From Gaoshiqia sediminis (lineage in GTDB: Bacteria; Bacteroidota; Bacteroidia; Bacteroidales; Prolixibacteraceae): a stretch of 64,000 bases of DNA. The notes under the pieces were generated by a model. That model was given only the letters and a program-made list of their open reading frames with translations, was not told the origin of the DNA and made no database searches. Below are positions 8,080-17,448 of this stretch, one piece after another. A program made the translations under genes and the position numbers. Location of the stretch: positions 27,796-91,795 of the forward strand of contig NZ_JAPAAF010000015.1 of NCBI RefSeq assembly GCF_025907915.1. The letters are read 5' to 3'. The number at the start of each line of letters is the position of its first letter. Position 1 is the first letter of the stretch.

Positions 8080-9429
8080 ATGAAACAAGGGAAAATTTTG
8101 GTGATTGACGATGAAAACCAGCTACGGAAGGCGCTTTCGCGCATTATCGAGTTGGAAGGTTACGAGGTTTTTCAAAGCGAGAATGGGGTGAAAGGACTGA
8201 AAATCCTCGAAAAAGAAAAAGATATCCTGCTGGTGGTGTGCGATGTGAGGCTGCCCGATTTGAACGGGCTTCATTTGCTGACCACGATCAAACAAAATTA
8301 TCCGGCCACCGAAGTTATCCTGCTGACGGCCTACGGCACCATCCACGACGGCGTGTTTGCCATGAAGCAAGGGGCTTTTGATTACATTACCAAGGGTGAT
8401 GGCGATGAGCAGATTATTGTAACCGTTGAAAAGGCGGTTGAAAAGGCCAAGTTGCAGCAGCGCATCTTTGAGTTGGAAAACAAGCTCGAAACGCGGTACA
8501 GCTTCGACCGCATTCTGGGACAGTCCAAAGCGATTCTGGAGGCCATGGAACTGGCCCGTAAAGTGGCCCCGATGGATTCTACTGTTCTGCTGGAAGGGGA
8601 AACCGGAACCGGCAAGGAACTCTTTGCCCAATCGATCCACAACGAAAGTCCCCGGCGAAACAAACCTTTTGTAGCCGTCAATTGCAGCGCCTTTCCCAAA
8701 GAACTGCTCGAATCCGAGATTTTCGGTCACCGCAAAGGGTCCTTCACCGGCGCGGTGTACGATAAAAAGGGCTTGTTTGAAGAGGCTAACGAAGGCACGC
8801 TGTTTTTGGATGAGATTGGCGAAATGCACCCCGACCTGCAAGCCAAACTGTTGCGCGTGCTCGAAGAGCAAACATTTACCCGCATTGGCGATACCCGACC
8901 CACAAAAGTGAATGTGCGGATTATTGCGGCCACCAATCGCGACCTGCTGAAAGAGGTAAGCCAGGAAAACTTCAGGCACGATTTGTATTACCGCCTTTCG
9001 GTGTTTAAAATCCAGATTCCGGCCCTGCGCGAACGAAAAGATGATATTCCCTTGCTGGTGGATTATTTTGTGAAGATTTATGCCGCCAAAACCAAGAAGA
9101 AAATTACGGGTCCGTCTGCGGCGTTTCTGCAAAAGCTGGATGCCTTCGATTGGCCGGGAAATACCCGCGAGTTGAAAAACGTGATTGAACGGGCTGTCAT
9201 CCTGACCGACAGCAGCGAGCTGACACCCGATTTGCTTCCACTGGAAATCCGTCTGCCGGATGCCGGGGTAACACCCGACCAGTTTGGTACGCTTGAAAGT
9301 ATCGAAAAGGCCCATATCCTGAGAATGTTGCAACATACCGGCGGCAATAAAACCAAAGCTGCCGAAAAACTGGGCATTGCTGTTCCAACGCTCTACCGCA
9401 AGCTCGAACAGTATGGCCTGTCCGATTGA
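8080..9429 (+). CDS. NtrC-family sigma-54-dependent response regulator
   Basis: The 449-residue protein has the full three-part layout. A receiver spans about residues 5-120, with acidic pocket DDE at 10-12 and phospho-acceptor Asp55 in VCDVRLPD. An AAA+ sigma-54 activation domain spans about 145-375, with Walker A GETGTGKE near 172 and the loop GSFTGA near 221 (usual GAFTGA). A C-terminal Fis-type helix-turn-helix ([20 protein letters not shown]) occupies the last 35 residues. It precedes a membrane histidine kinase by 214 nt, so the two form a likely two-component pair. A promoter-like TTG-N20-TATACTTTG (8043-8074) ends six bases before the start codon, so the mRNA would be nearly leaderless if it is real. 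Confidence 0.93.
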   Translation: MKQGKILVIDDENQLRKALSRIIELEGYEVFQSENGVKGLKILEKEKDILLVVCDVRLPDLNGLHLLTTIKQNYPATEVILLTAYGTIHDGVFAMKQGAFDYITKGDGDEQIIVTVEKAVEKAKLQQRIFELENKLETRYSFDRILGQSKAILEAMELARKVAPMDSTVLLEGETGTGKELFAQSIHNESPRRNKPFVAVNCSAFPKELLESEIFGHRKGSFTGAVYDKKGLFEEANEGTLFLDEIGEMHPDLQAKLLRVLEEQTFTRIGDTRPTKVNVRIIAATNRDLLKEVSQENFRHDLYYRLSVFKIQIPALRERKDDIPLLVDYFVKIYAAKTKKKITGPSAAFLQKLDAFDWPGNTRELKNVIERAVILTDSSELTPDLLPLEIRLPDAGVTPDQFGTLESIEKAHILRMLQHTGGNKTKAAEKLGIAVPTLYRKLEQYGLSD

Positions 9430-9643
9430 TCCTAATAAAATGTAATGCTCCCCTTACAAATTGTTAGGGCGCTTCCGGGTTGTTCTATTCGCCATCAATT
9501 ATTTTGGTTATTTATACTGTTGATCGATAAGTGTTTTGCCTGGCGTGGTGCTGTTTGGCAACTGGCGTGGCATGTTCTTGGTTTATTTGTTTTTGCACGG
9601 AGAAACTGTTTTATTTTCGTGCATCCATTAATCTGAGGGCATC

Positions 9644-11491
9644 ATGATACGTGTAAGTTTAAAAAACAGGCTTTCCATTGGTTTCGGGCTTCTACTGCTG
9701 ATGGTGGTGTTGCTTTGGGTTACCGGGGCGTATTTCATTTACAACCTGTCGAACCGGTCGGCTGCCATGCTGAAAGAGAACTACCAAACGGTGGAGTCAA
9801 CGAAGTTCCTGATTCAGTCGCTGGATGATCTGGAAAATCAGCAATCGTATAATTTGTTAAGTTCTGCCGATAGCGTGGATGATAGTCGGTATCAGAGCAA
9901 TTTGGCTGTTTTTCGCAAGAATCTGGAAGCGGTGAAAAACAACATCACCGAAGCGGGCGAGGCCGAAATGATTCGTGCGCTGGAAAACCATTTCAATCGG
10001 TATTTGGCGGTTTATGCCGATTTGCAGAATCAGGAAATTACTGGTCCCGGGGCGTTTCGGGAGCTGGTTGCCGCTTATACGGCAACGCGGAATCAAATTG
10101 TGGCCTTGTGGACACTGAACATGGATGCCATCAGCCATAAAAACAGCCTGCTGAAGAATACGGCCCACGGGGCTTTTGTCATCATGTCGGTGATTGGTAC
10201 TTTTTGTTTTATCATCTCTGCACTGTTTTTTATTCAGTACCCGGGCTATATTTCCAAGCCCATAATTCAACTTACCCAAGGGATTAAAGAGATTGCCAAC
10301 CGGAATTATGAGCAGCGCCTTCAATTTAAATCGCACGATGAACTGGGCGAGTTGGCGCAGGCTTTTAATATGATGGCCGCCAAGCTCGATGAGTATGAAC
10401 ACAGCAATTTGTCGCAGCTCTTGTTCGAGAAGAAGCGGATTGATACGATCATCAACAATATGAAGGACGCCATCATCGGGCTCGACAACAGCAAACACAT
10501 CATTTTCTCGAATGCCATTGCCTGCAAGATTCTGCAGATGACGCCAGGCGAACTTGTTGGCCGGCACGCTCCCGAGTTGGCTGTCAGGAATGAACTTTCG
10601 CGTCAGATTTTAAAAGAGGTTTGCGAAGAAAATCATCCGGCCAAAAAAGAATTCCACCCCATCAAAGTGGAGCAGGAAGGGACCCCCGGCTATTACACGC
10701 AGGAAATTCTGGATGTGGTGCTGACTAAAACCGGGGAAGAGTCGCCGGTGAATGTCGGACGCGTCATCATCCTGAAAAATATTACCCACTTTTTTGAACA
10801 GGCCGAGGCGAAAACCAACTTCATTGCCACTATTTCGCACGAGTTGAAAACACCGATCGCCTCGCTCCGCCTAAACCTGAAGCTGCTGGATGACCCGCGG
10901 ATCGGGGAACTGAACGAGGAACAGAAGAATATTATCCAGGCATTGAAAGAAGAAACCCGGAAAATGGCCGGTATCACGTCCGAGCTGCTCGATCTGGCGC
11001 AGGTGGAAACCGGAAATATTCCACTGAACCTGCAACCGGTGTTGCCCACTGAGATCATTCAGTACGTGAAAAACCCGGCTTTGAACCAAGCCCGCGAAAA
11101 GCATATTTCGATCGATTTTTTGGTGGACGAGCCCTTGCCATACCTGCACTGCGACTCGGAAAAGACAGCCTGGGTGCTGTTGAACCTGGTCAACAATGCC
11201 ATTCAGTATTCGCCGGAGAACACTCAGATACAGGTTGAGGTAAAGGCGGTGAACCAAACCGTTCGGTTTATGGTGCGCGACTCCGGCCCGGGCATCGAAG
11301 AGCAGTATCTGCAGCAGATTTTTGAAAAGTTCTTTCGTGTGCCCGGTTCAGGCCCTAAAGGAACCGGACTCGGGTTGGCCATTTCCAAAGAATTCATCAC
11401 CAAACAGTTCGGTGATATCTGGGTGGAGAGTGAACCCGGACAAGGAAGCCGGTTTTACTTCAGCATGCCGGTTTATAAAACCCCGTTTTAG
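9644..11491 (+). CDS. Membrane sensor histidine kinase (HAMP-PAS-HisKA-HATPase)
   Basis: The 615-residue kinase has two membrane segments (about 12-34 and 176-198) enclosing a periplasmic four-helix-type sensor. A HAMP region (about 200-255) and a PAS domain (about 262-330) follow. The HisKA box ISHELKTPIASL carries phospho-accepting His399. The HATPase has N box NLVNNAIQYSP, DSGPGI and GTGLGLAISKEF. It follows the NtrC-type regulator and probably phosphorylates it. The next gene is the potassium transporter TrkH, 78 nt downstream on the same strand, so regulation of ion uptake is a reasonable guess, not shown. Confidence 0.92.
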   Translation: MIRVSLKNRLSIGFGLLLLMVVLLWVTGAYFIYNLSNRSAAMLKENYQTVESTKFLIQSLDDLENQQSYNLLSSADSVDDSRYQSNLAVFRKNLEAVKNNITEAGEAEMIRALENHFNRYLAVYADLQNQEITGPGAFRELVAAYTATRNQIVALWTLNMDAISHKNSLLKNTAHGAFVIMSVIGTFCFIISALFFIQYPGYISKPIIQLTQGIKEIANRNYEQRLQFKSHDELGELAQAFNMMAAKLDEYEHSNLSQLLFEKKRIDTIINNMKDAIIGLDNSKHIIFSNAIACKILQMTPGELVGRHAPELAVRNELSRQILKEVCEENHPAKKEFHPIKVEQEGTPGYYTQEILDVVLTKTGEESPVNVGRVIILKNITHFFEQAEAKTNFIATISHELKTPIASLRLNLKLLDDPRIGELNEEQKNIIQALKEETRKMAGITSELLDLAQVETGNIPLNLQPVLPTEIIQYVKNPALNQAREKHISIDFLVDEPLPYLHCDSEKTAWVLLNLVNNAIQYSPENTQIQVEVKAVNQTVRFMVRDSGPGIEEQYLQQIFEKFFRVPGSGPKGTGLGLAISKEFITKQFGDIWVESEPGQGSRFYFSMPVYKTPF

Positions 11492-11569
11492 GTTGGCAGA
11501 TGATGATGGATTCAGTGAATGAATGGATGAAAAAAGTGATGTTGAAACGAAAGAATAAAGAAAGAGGGC

Positions 11570-13006
11570 ATGAATTTTAAAGTTGTTTTTCACTTGTTGA
11601 TGCGGATTTTGCTGATTGCGGCGATTGCCTTGGGAAGCTGCATTCCGGTGGCCCTGATTTACGGTGAGCTTATTTCTCCCTTTGTGTTTACCGCATTTAT
11701 CGCCCTGTTTGCTGCCGGTTTGTTGTATGCCCTGGGGGGAAGGCACGAGATTGATACCTTTTCGCGACGCGAAGCTTATCTGTCGGTTTCGTTGTCGTGG
11801 CTTTTTATTTCGCTGGTTGGGGCTTTGCCTTTTCTGTTCAGCCAGGCCATTCCTTCGTTTACCGATGCTTTTTTTGAGTCGGTCTCCGGCTTCACCACCA
11901 CCGGGTCCTCCATTCTTGCGGATATCGAAAGCTTGCCAAAATCGATCCTGTACTGGCGGAGCATGACGCACTGGATTGGCGGCCTGGGGATTATTGTGTT
12001 GGTCATTGTGGTCATGCCTTCTTTGAATATCGGGGGGTACAATCTGTTTACGCTCGAATCGTCGTTTCAGGAAAAAATACATCCGCGGATTAAGTCGGTG
12101 GGGCTTCGGCTGTTGTACATCTATTTGCTGCTTACCCTGTTCGAGGTCGTTTTCCTGTTATTGGGGGGGATGAACCTGTACGAGAGTGTTTGCCACGCTT
12201 ACGGAACAGTAGCTACAGGTGGTTTCTCTCCGAAAAATACCAGCCTGGCCGGATATTCGCCCTACATTCAGTATGTGGTCACGGTTTTTATGGTGCTTTC
12301 GGGAACCAACTTTGTCATCCATTATTATGCGGTGAAGCGCGAATTCAAAAAGATAAAACAAAACGAAGAACTGCGTTTTTATTTGGGGGTTATCCTGGTG
12401 GCCGGACTCTTTGTTACGGCATTTCTGTATCTCCATACCGACCGCGACCTGGAACTGGCTTTCCGCGAATCCTTTTTTCAGGTAGTTTCCATTGTTACCT
12501 GTACCGGCTTTGCCACGGCCGATTATCTGCTGTGGCCTACTATTGGTTGGGTGGTGATTTTCTTTTTGATGTTTTTTGGAGGAAGCACGGGCTCAACAGC
12601 CGGGGGCATCAAGATGGCGCGTCACATGGTGGCCCTTAAAAATGTGACACATACCATTCGTACGCTCATTTCACCCAAGGCCGTCATCCCGTTGCGGATC
12701 AACCAGCGTTCGATCAGTTATGAGGACAATAACGGTATTTTGACCTTTATTCTGTGGTACTTGTTGCTGTTTTTGTTCGGAAGCTTGATCATGATTTTGT
12801 TGGGCTCCGATGTTGCTACTTCGGCCAGCTCGGTAGCCACGGCTATGGGTGGCATTGGCCCTGGCCTGGGAACGGTTGGTCCCGCAAGTAATTTTGCCCA
12901 TCTGTCCGAACTTTCCAAAATTACCTTGACGGTGTTCATGATCTTGGGACGGCTTGAAATTTATACGGTCATCATGCTCTTTACCCCTTGGTTTTGGGAA
13001 AGCTGA
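11570..13006 (+). CDS. TrkH-family potassium uptake protein
   Basis: The 478-residue membrane protein has about ten hydrophobic segments and the four degenerate selectivity-loop repeats of TrkH/KtrB: SGFTTTGSS near residue 105, TVATGGFSP near 215, TCTGFATADY near 310, and AMGGIGPG near 425. It conducts K+ across the inner membrane, normally together with a cytosolic TrkA/KtrA subunit. No trkA is in the window, so the regulatory subunit must be elsewhere. It lies behind the two-component pair and ahead of a CaCA antiporter, which together look like a cation homeostasis segment. Confidence 0.92.
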   Translation: MNFKVVFHLLMRILLIAAIALGSCIPVALIYGELISPFVFTAFIALFAAGLLYALGGRHEIDTFSRREAYLSVSLSWLFISLVGALPFLFSQAIPSFTDAFFESVSGFTTTGSSILADIESLPKSILYWRSMTHWIGGLGIIVLVIVVMPSLNIGGYNLFTLESSFQEKIHPRIKSVGLRLLYIYLLLTLFEVVFLLLGGMNLYESVCHAYGTVATGGFSPKNTSLAGYSPYIQYVVTVFMVLSGTNFVIHYYAVKREFKKIKQNEELRFYLGVILVAGLFVTAFLYLHTDRDLELAFRESFFQVVSIVTCTGFATADYLLWPTIGWVVIFFLMFFGGSTGSTAGGIKMARHMVALKNVTHTIRTLISPKAVIPLRINQRSISYEDNNGILTFILWYLLLFLFGSLIMILLGSDVATSASSVATAMGGIGPGLGTVGPASNFAHLSELSKITLTVFMILGRLEIYTVIMLFTPWFWES

Positions 13007-13157
13007 TGCTGATTTGGGACTATTTAGAGAATAATAAATACCGGCGCATTCTTTTAGGTTTGGTTCAGGCATCTTTTGCTTAACATGGATTTAACCGGAT
13101 TACCGTTTTTTTATACCTTGCTTATCCGTATTTTCGTGCCCTAAATAATCGAATCGT

Positions 13158-14117
13158 ATGCTGCTACAGGTTTTGCTTTTAGTTGGAGGTTTTGTGTTGT
13201 TGATTAAAGGGGCCGACTGGTTAATCACAGGCGCGTCGGCGCTCGGCAAGAAGTTCAATATTTCGGATTTGGCCATCGGGCTCACCATTGTTGCGTTTGG
13301 AACCTCGGCGCCCGAGCTGGTGGTGAATGCCATTGCTTCGTTTAACGATAAGCCCGATTTGGTTTTTGGGAATGTGATCGGCAGCAATAACATCAATCTG
13401 TTTGTTATTCTTGGTATTACGGGTTTGATTACGCCTCTGGCCGTAAAATCGAGTACGGCCTGGAAAGAAATTCCCATCTCGTTTGGGGCCATCATGGTGT
13501 TGTTTGTGCTGGCCAACGATTTTGCCTTCGATCATTCGTCTTTGCTTTCGCGCATCGACGGACTGCTCTTGATGGGCTTGTTCGTTTCCTTTTTATTTTA
13601 TGTGTATAAAGAAATTAAGTCGGATGTCATTCATGCCGATTTGCACCTTCAGCACTTGTCGAACCTGAAGATCGCTTTATTTATACTGATTGGCATTGGC
13701 GGTCTGGTGGGCGGTGGAAAGATGGTGATGACCGGCGCCGTTGAAATTGCCCGTATGCTGGGCGTGAGCGAAAAGATTATTGGCCTGACCATTGTTGCCC
13801 TGGGCACTTCACTTCCGGAACTGATGACCTCGGTGGTGGCCGCGTTAAAAAAGAACGTTGATATTGCAGTCGGCAACATCATCGGATCCAATGTTTTCAA
13901 TATTTTTCTGATCCTGTCGGTGAGCTCACTCATCCGGCCAATCAGCTTTCAAGCTTCGTTTAATACCGATTTGTATGTGTTGGCCGGGGGGACCTTGTTT
14001 TTGTTCCTGGCCATGTTTGCCGGGGGGCGCAAGCAACTCGACCGCTGGGAAGCTGCCATCCTCCTGCTGGCCTACCTCGCTTACACGTATTTGCTGATTC
14101 GGCAGGAAGTAGGGTAG
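13158..14117 (+). CDS. Calcium/sodium antiporter, CaCA family (YrbG-like)
   Basis: The 319-residue integral membrane protein is built from two inverted halves, each with an alpha-repeat: GTSAPELVVNAIASF then GNVIGSNNINL in the first half, and GTSLPELMTSVVAAL then GNIIGSNVFNI in the second. The acidic Glu in each GTS-PEL motif is the ion ligand in the family. About ten membrane segments are visible. E. coli YrbG has similar length. Exchange of Ca2+ or another divalent ion for Na+ is the family function; the ion used here is not known. Confidence 0.92.
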   Translation: MLLQVLLLVGGFVLLIKGADWLITGASALGKKFNISDLAIGLTIVAFGTSAPELVVNAIASFNDKPDLVFGNVIGSNNINLFVILGITGLITPLAVKSSTAWKEIPISFGAIMVLFVLANDFAFDHSSLLSRIDGLLLMGLFVSFLFYVYKEIKSDVIHADLHLQHLSNLKIALFILIGIGGLVGGGKMVMTGAVEIARMLGVSEKIIGLTIVALGTSLPELMTSVVAALKKNVDIAVGNIIGSNVFNIFLILSVSSLIRPISFQASFNTDLYVLAGGTLFLFLAMFAGGRKQLDRWEAAILLLAYLAYTYLLIRQEVG

Positions 14118-14162
14118 GCGCAATTAGTTTCGTGTCAGCGCTATACGGTTTTGCTGGTGTAA

Positions 14163-14181
14163 CCCTGAACTTGTTTCAGGG
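14163..14181. terminator. Palindrome CCCTGAACTTGTTTCAGGG between convergent genes
   Basis: A hairpin with a CCCTGAA/TTCAGGG stem lies between the convergent antiporter and pssA genes, where a bidirectional terminator would fit, although no T run follows. The core CTGAACTTGTTTCAG recurs at 58969-58983 and, inverted, at 59020-59034, so it also belongs to a dispersed repeat family. Confidence 0.4.
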
Positions 14182-14257
14182 CCTCATCGATAAGGAGGTA
14201 CCGATCCGGCAGTTGCCTGACGGTATGACGCTATGGCAAGAGTACGGCGACACGTGA

Positions 14258-15004
14258 TCAAGCTGCCAGTTTCGAAACAACGGCGATCAGGATATAGCTG
14301 ATGATGATCAGCGGAAAGGCATATAATTTCAGCAAAATCAAAAGAACGATACAGAGTCCGGCAAACAGGAAGCGGACTTGGTTGCCCTGCCATTTCAGGT
14401 GCTTGACTTTCATCGAAAACATGGGCAGCTCCGAAATCATCAAGGCAGATAGCAGGACCATGATGGTGAGCAAATTAAAACGGCTCAGGATGATTTTGCT
14501 GATGGCCGGGTGATTCCCCAATTCCACAACCAGGGCCAGTGATGCGTAGAACAAGGCGTTGGCCGGAATGGGCAGGCCCAGGAAGTTGTCGCTTTGCCGG
14601 GTGTCGAGGTTAAATTTGGCCAAACGAAAAGCCCCGGCAATGGGCACCAGTAATGCAGACAGCAGAAATACCCATTGTAAGGGCGATGCTTCAATCAGCG
14701 CCAGGGGCCGGATATTCTCAAACATGGCCAGTTGGAGAAGGCTCATCAGGATGGCGGCAGGAGCCAGTCCAAAGGATACCAGATCGGCCAGCGAATCGAG
14801 TTGCTTGCCAATTTCGGAATAGGCATGCAACAGGCGGGCTGCCATTCCGTCCAGAAAATCAAACACGGCAGCCGCAACAATGCAACAGGCGGCCCAGACC
14901 AGCTGCCCTTCAATGCCCAGGAAAACAGCCATGCTGCCGGCTGCCAGGTTCAGCGCCGTGATGAAGTTGGGCACCCAAAAAAAGTAACTGCTCAGCTTGT
15001 TCAT
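14258..15004 (-). CDS. pssA: CDP-diacylglycerol--serine O-phosphatidyltransferase
   Basis: The 248-residue membrane enzyme makes phosphatidylserine from CDP-diacylglycerol and serine. The CDP-alcohol phosphotransferase signature is present near residue 50-75: FLDGMAARLL followed by GKQLDSLADLVSFG, with the Asp residues that bind the metals. Several hydrophobic helices follow. Its ATG overlaps the stop codon of psd by one base (TAATG), which indicates translational coupling. Together with psd and cdsA it forms the phosphatidylethanolamine pathway encoded here. Confidence 0.95.
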   Translation of the reverse strand: MNKLSSYFFWVPNFITALNLAAGSMAVFLGIEGQLVWAACCIVAAAVFDFLDGMAARLLHAYSEIGKQLDSLADLVSFGLAPAAILMSLLQLAMFENIRPLALIEASPLQWVFLLSALLVPIAGAFRLAKFNLDTRQSDNFLGLPIPANALFYASLALVVELGNHPAISKIILSRFNLLTIMVLLSALMISELPMFSMKVKHLKWQGNQVRFLFAGLCIVLLILLKLYAFPLIIISYILIAVVSKLAA

Positions 15005-15660
15005 TAGCTCAACTCTCCAATGATGGTTTGTGATCCGGTTACTTTTTGTCCCAGCTTGACATTCAATTTGGTGTCGGTAGGCAGGTACAGGTCAACGCGC
15101 GACCCGAAACGGATGAAACCCATTTCCAGATCCTGCGTAACGGCTTGTCCGGGTTTCAGGTAGTTGAGGATGCGGCGGGCCAGAGCGCCTGCAACCTGGG
15201 TGGCCATAATTTCGCGCCCGTCGTTTAAGCGGATGGCCGTGCAGAAGCGTTCGTTCTCTTCGGCCGATTTATCTTTAAAAGCAGCGTAAAATTCACCTTC
15301 CTTGTGTTTCAAAAAAGTAACGGTTCCGGGTACAGGCACCCAGTTGATGTGTACGTTCAGCGGCGACATGAAAATGGAAACCTTCAGACAGCGGGTTTTC
15401 AGGTAATCTTTTTCTTCGCATTCTTCAATGACACAGATCTTTCCGTCAGCCGGGCTTAAGATGAGCTTTTCGTCGGTCGTGACCGGCCGGTGTGGATAAC
15501 GAAAAAACTGTAGCACCATTACCAGCATAACCAGCGTGCCCAGCGTAAGCAAGCTGCTGAAGAACGAGGTGGTGATAAACAACCAACCGATCAGGTTAAG
15601 GGCAAGCGCCACCCAAAGGGTGTTGCGGATAATTTTTTTTCCCGCGGGATGAAATCTCAT
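15004..15660 (-). CDS. psd: Phosphatidylserine decarboxylase (short type)
   Basis: The 218-residue enzyme converts phosphatidylserine to phosphatidylethanolamine. Two N-terminal membrane helices (about 10-50) are followed by a conserved core with SPADGKI, FMSPLNVHINWVP and, near the end, GFIRFGSRVDLYLP. The Gly-Ser bond in FGS is the expected self-cleavage site that creates the pyruvoyl group. The length fits the short archaetidylserine/phosphatidylserine decarboxylase type usual in Bacteroidota. It is the first gene of the psd-pssA pair; a 114-nt gap separates it from cdsA upstream. Confidence 0.95.
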   Translation of the reverse strand: MRFHPAGKKIIRNTLWVALALNLIGWLFITTSFFSSLLTLGTLVMLVMVLQFFRYPHRPVTTDEKLILSPADGKICVIEECEEKDYLKTRCLKVSIFMSPLNVHINWVPVPGTVTFLKHKEGEFYAAFKDKSAEENERFCTAIRLNDGREIMATQVAGALARRILNYLKPGQAVTQDLEMGFIRFGSRVDLYLPTDTKLNVKLGQKVTGSQTIIGELS

Positions 15661-15774
15661 GGTTTTATTTTTTACGGGTGCAAAAGTACTGAATTTTACG
15701 TTCAGAATCAGGGATTGTTCGGGCTAAATTTCCGGTTTCCGAATTCGGCAACGAGAGCTCGTGCGTAGAGTTGG

Positions 15775-16593
15775 TTAGAAACCAACGACAACTTTGAGGT
15801 AGAACACAAAAACGGGGATGGCAAACAGCAGTGAGTCGAAACGGTCGAGCAGGCCGCCATGGCCGGGGAAACAGTTCCCGCTGTCTTTCCTGCCAAACTG
15901 GCGCTTCAGCATCGACTCGGACAGGTCGCCAAAGGTGGAAGCTACCACGGTGAAAAAGGCAATGACCAGCCAGTGGGGCAGGCTGATGGCTGGAATGTAA
16001 ATAGACAGCACGTAGGCTGCACCCAGCGCTAATAAGGTGCCGCCAATGGCTCCTTCCCATGATTTTTTAGGTGAAATTCGTTCAAACAGGCGGTGTTTGC
16101 CAAAGCTTACGCCAAACAGGTAGGCTCCCGAATCGTACATCCAAATGATAATCAGCAGGGCAATCATCAGCTTGGGTGAATAGGTTCCGGCTGAATCAAA
16201 AACCAAAAAGTTTCCCAGACTGAAAGGCACGGCCACATAAAAGATGCCGGTGATGGTGGTGGTGATATTTTGTAGTGAAACCTCGCTCTGCCGGTACATT
16301 TCAGCCATGAAAACCAGCAGAAGCAACGGGAAAATTAGCAGGTATAAGACCGGTGACAACTTGCCGGATGCGATCAAAAAGGAAAGAATGAAGGTGAGGC
16401 CGCCAATCGACAGCCCAAGGATACGGTTTGGCCGTAATCCCGCAGTGGCCGGGAGTCCGTAAAACTCGGTCAGGCATCCCAGCAGCAGCACAACAAACAA
16501 GCCTGCAAATGTAAATTTACTTAGCAACAGACTCCCAAGGATGGCAGCAACCAATACAATTCCGGTCAGCGAGCGCGTGATCAGGTTCTTCAA
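15775..16593 (-). CDS. cdsA: Phosphatidate cytidylyltransferase
   Basis: The 272-residue polytopic membrane enzyme makes CDP-diacylglycerol from CTP and phosphatidate. The family signature is visible near residue 225-260: SESMLKRQFGRKDSGN then PGHGGLLDRFDSLLF. About seven to eight hydrophobic segments precede it. The ATG overlaps the stop of the upstream DUF2007 gene by four bases (ATGA type). It supplies the substrate for PssA encoded two genes downstream. Confidence 0.95.
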   Translation of the reverse strand: MKNLITRSLTGIVLVAAILGSLLLSKFTFAGLFVVLLLGCLTEFYGLPATAGLRPNRILGLSIGGLTFILSFLIASGKLSPVLYLLIFPLLLLVFMAEMYRQSEVSLQNITTTITGIFYVAVPFSLGNFLVFDSAGTYSPKLMIALLIIIWMYDSGAYLFGVSFGKHRLFERISPKKSWEGAIGGTLLALGAAYVLSIYIPAISLPHWLVIAFFTVVASTFGDLSESMLKRQFGRKDSGNCFPGHGGLLDRFDSLLFAIPVFVFYLKVVVGF

Positions 16594-16796
16594 TGCTTCA
16601 GCTTTTTGAGTATTTCCAGGGCCAGTTCCTGGTCATCTTTTTGGACATAAACTTCGATCTCACCTATCGATGGGATCATGGAATCATGTTGGTTCAGCAC
16701 CACACAGCGAAGGTCATTGTCCTCCAGAATCTCCCGGGCAATTTCAGCCTGAAACGTTTCGGCAGTGGTAAAAACCAGTACAAAATCTTCTTCCAT
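16590..16796 (-). CDS. DUF2007 domain small protein
   Basis: The 68-residue protein begins MEEDFVLVFTTAETFQAEIA, runs through CVVLNQHDSM and ends in EVYVQKDDQELALEILKKL, the beta-alpha-beta layout of DUF2007 (a PII-like signal transducing fold by prediction). It is translationally coupled to cdsA (4-nt overlap) and starts 9 nt after the end of the LUD gene. The function is unknown in the family. Confidence 0.8.
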   Translation of the reverse strand: MEEDFVLVFTTAETFQAEIAREILEDNDLRCVVLNQHDSMIPSIGEIEVYVQKDDQELALEILKKLKH

Positions 16797-16805
16797 TTGG
16801 TTAGA

Positions 16806-17438
16806 TTAAAACGGTTCGTCACATAAAAGTACGAATAATTTTTTGGGCCCGTGCATGCCCATCACCAGCGTTTTTTCGATGTCAGCCGTGCGGCTGGGGC
16901 CAGTGATGTTGGTGACCATGGAGGGCAGGTTCCCGTTATATTTCTGCTGCAACTGTTCCAGGGCATCATCCAGATGGGCGACAAGCTGGTTTTTGTGAGC
17001 CACTACCAGGTGGGTTTCCGGGAAAACATGCAACCTTCGGCCCGAAGCACCTGCTGAGCTGACCATCACCGAGCCCAAATGGGCCACCAGAAACTCGCAG
17101 GGTGTGATGCCGGCCTGTAACTGGATGAAATCCTCAGCATCGTTTTGAAAGGCTACTTGGCCCTTCAGTGCCTGCTGTAAAACCGGGTCGGAACAAAAAA
17201 TCCGTTCCAGGTTTTCTTCAGCGGCCAGTTGCTTGATCAGGGCCACGGCTTCCTGCAGGTTTTTGGGACGAAGGACTTTTCCGGCAACCAGTTCCAGGTT
17301 TTCCTGAAACCAGTCTGCCAGGCTTTTATCCGTTTGCAAATAAATAGGCGCTTCAAAATCCGGCTGAGCCGCAGTTGGTGCGTTTCTTTTTTCTGCGGCC
17401 TTCTTCAGTCGGCCAAGTATGTTTTCCCGCGATGACAT
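16806..17438 (-). CDS. LUD-domain protein (LutC/YkgG-like)
   Basis: The 210-residue protein starts at ATG 17438, 10 nt after the ftsH stop; a longer in-frame extension inside ftsH (to 17585) is a shadow. It opens MSSRENILGRLKKAAEKR and has the LUD core: ITPCEFLVAHLGSVMVSS, then HLVVAHKNQLVAHLDDAL, and TGPSRTADIEKTLVMGMHGPKKL near the end. LUD proteins include LutC, part of the lactate oxidation complex, but no lutA or lutB is near. In Bacteroidota a solitary copy regularly sits next to ftsH, and its role there is not established. Confidence 0.88.
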   Translation of the reverse strand: MSSRENILGRLKKAAEKRNAPTAAQPDFEAPIYLQTDKSLADWFQENLELVAGKVLRPKNLQEAVALIKQLAAEENLERIFCSDPVLQQALKGQVAFQNDAEDFIQLQAGITPCEFLVAHLGSVMVSSAGASGRRLHVFPETHLVVAHKNQLVAHLDDALEQLQQKYNGNLPSMVTNITGPSRTADIEKTLVMGMHGPKKLFVLLCDEPF

Positions 17439-17448
17439 AGGCGTCGGT

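Noticed and set aside
8122..9336. 404-codon minus-strand frame
   Set aside because: It is the antisense shadow of the NtrC-type gene, which has full domain evidence on the plus strand.
9430..9643. Sigma-54 promoter in front of the histidine kinase
   Set aside because: Several TGGC motifs exist (about 9540-9580) but none has the GG-N10-GC spacing.
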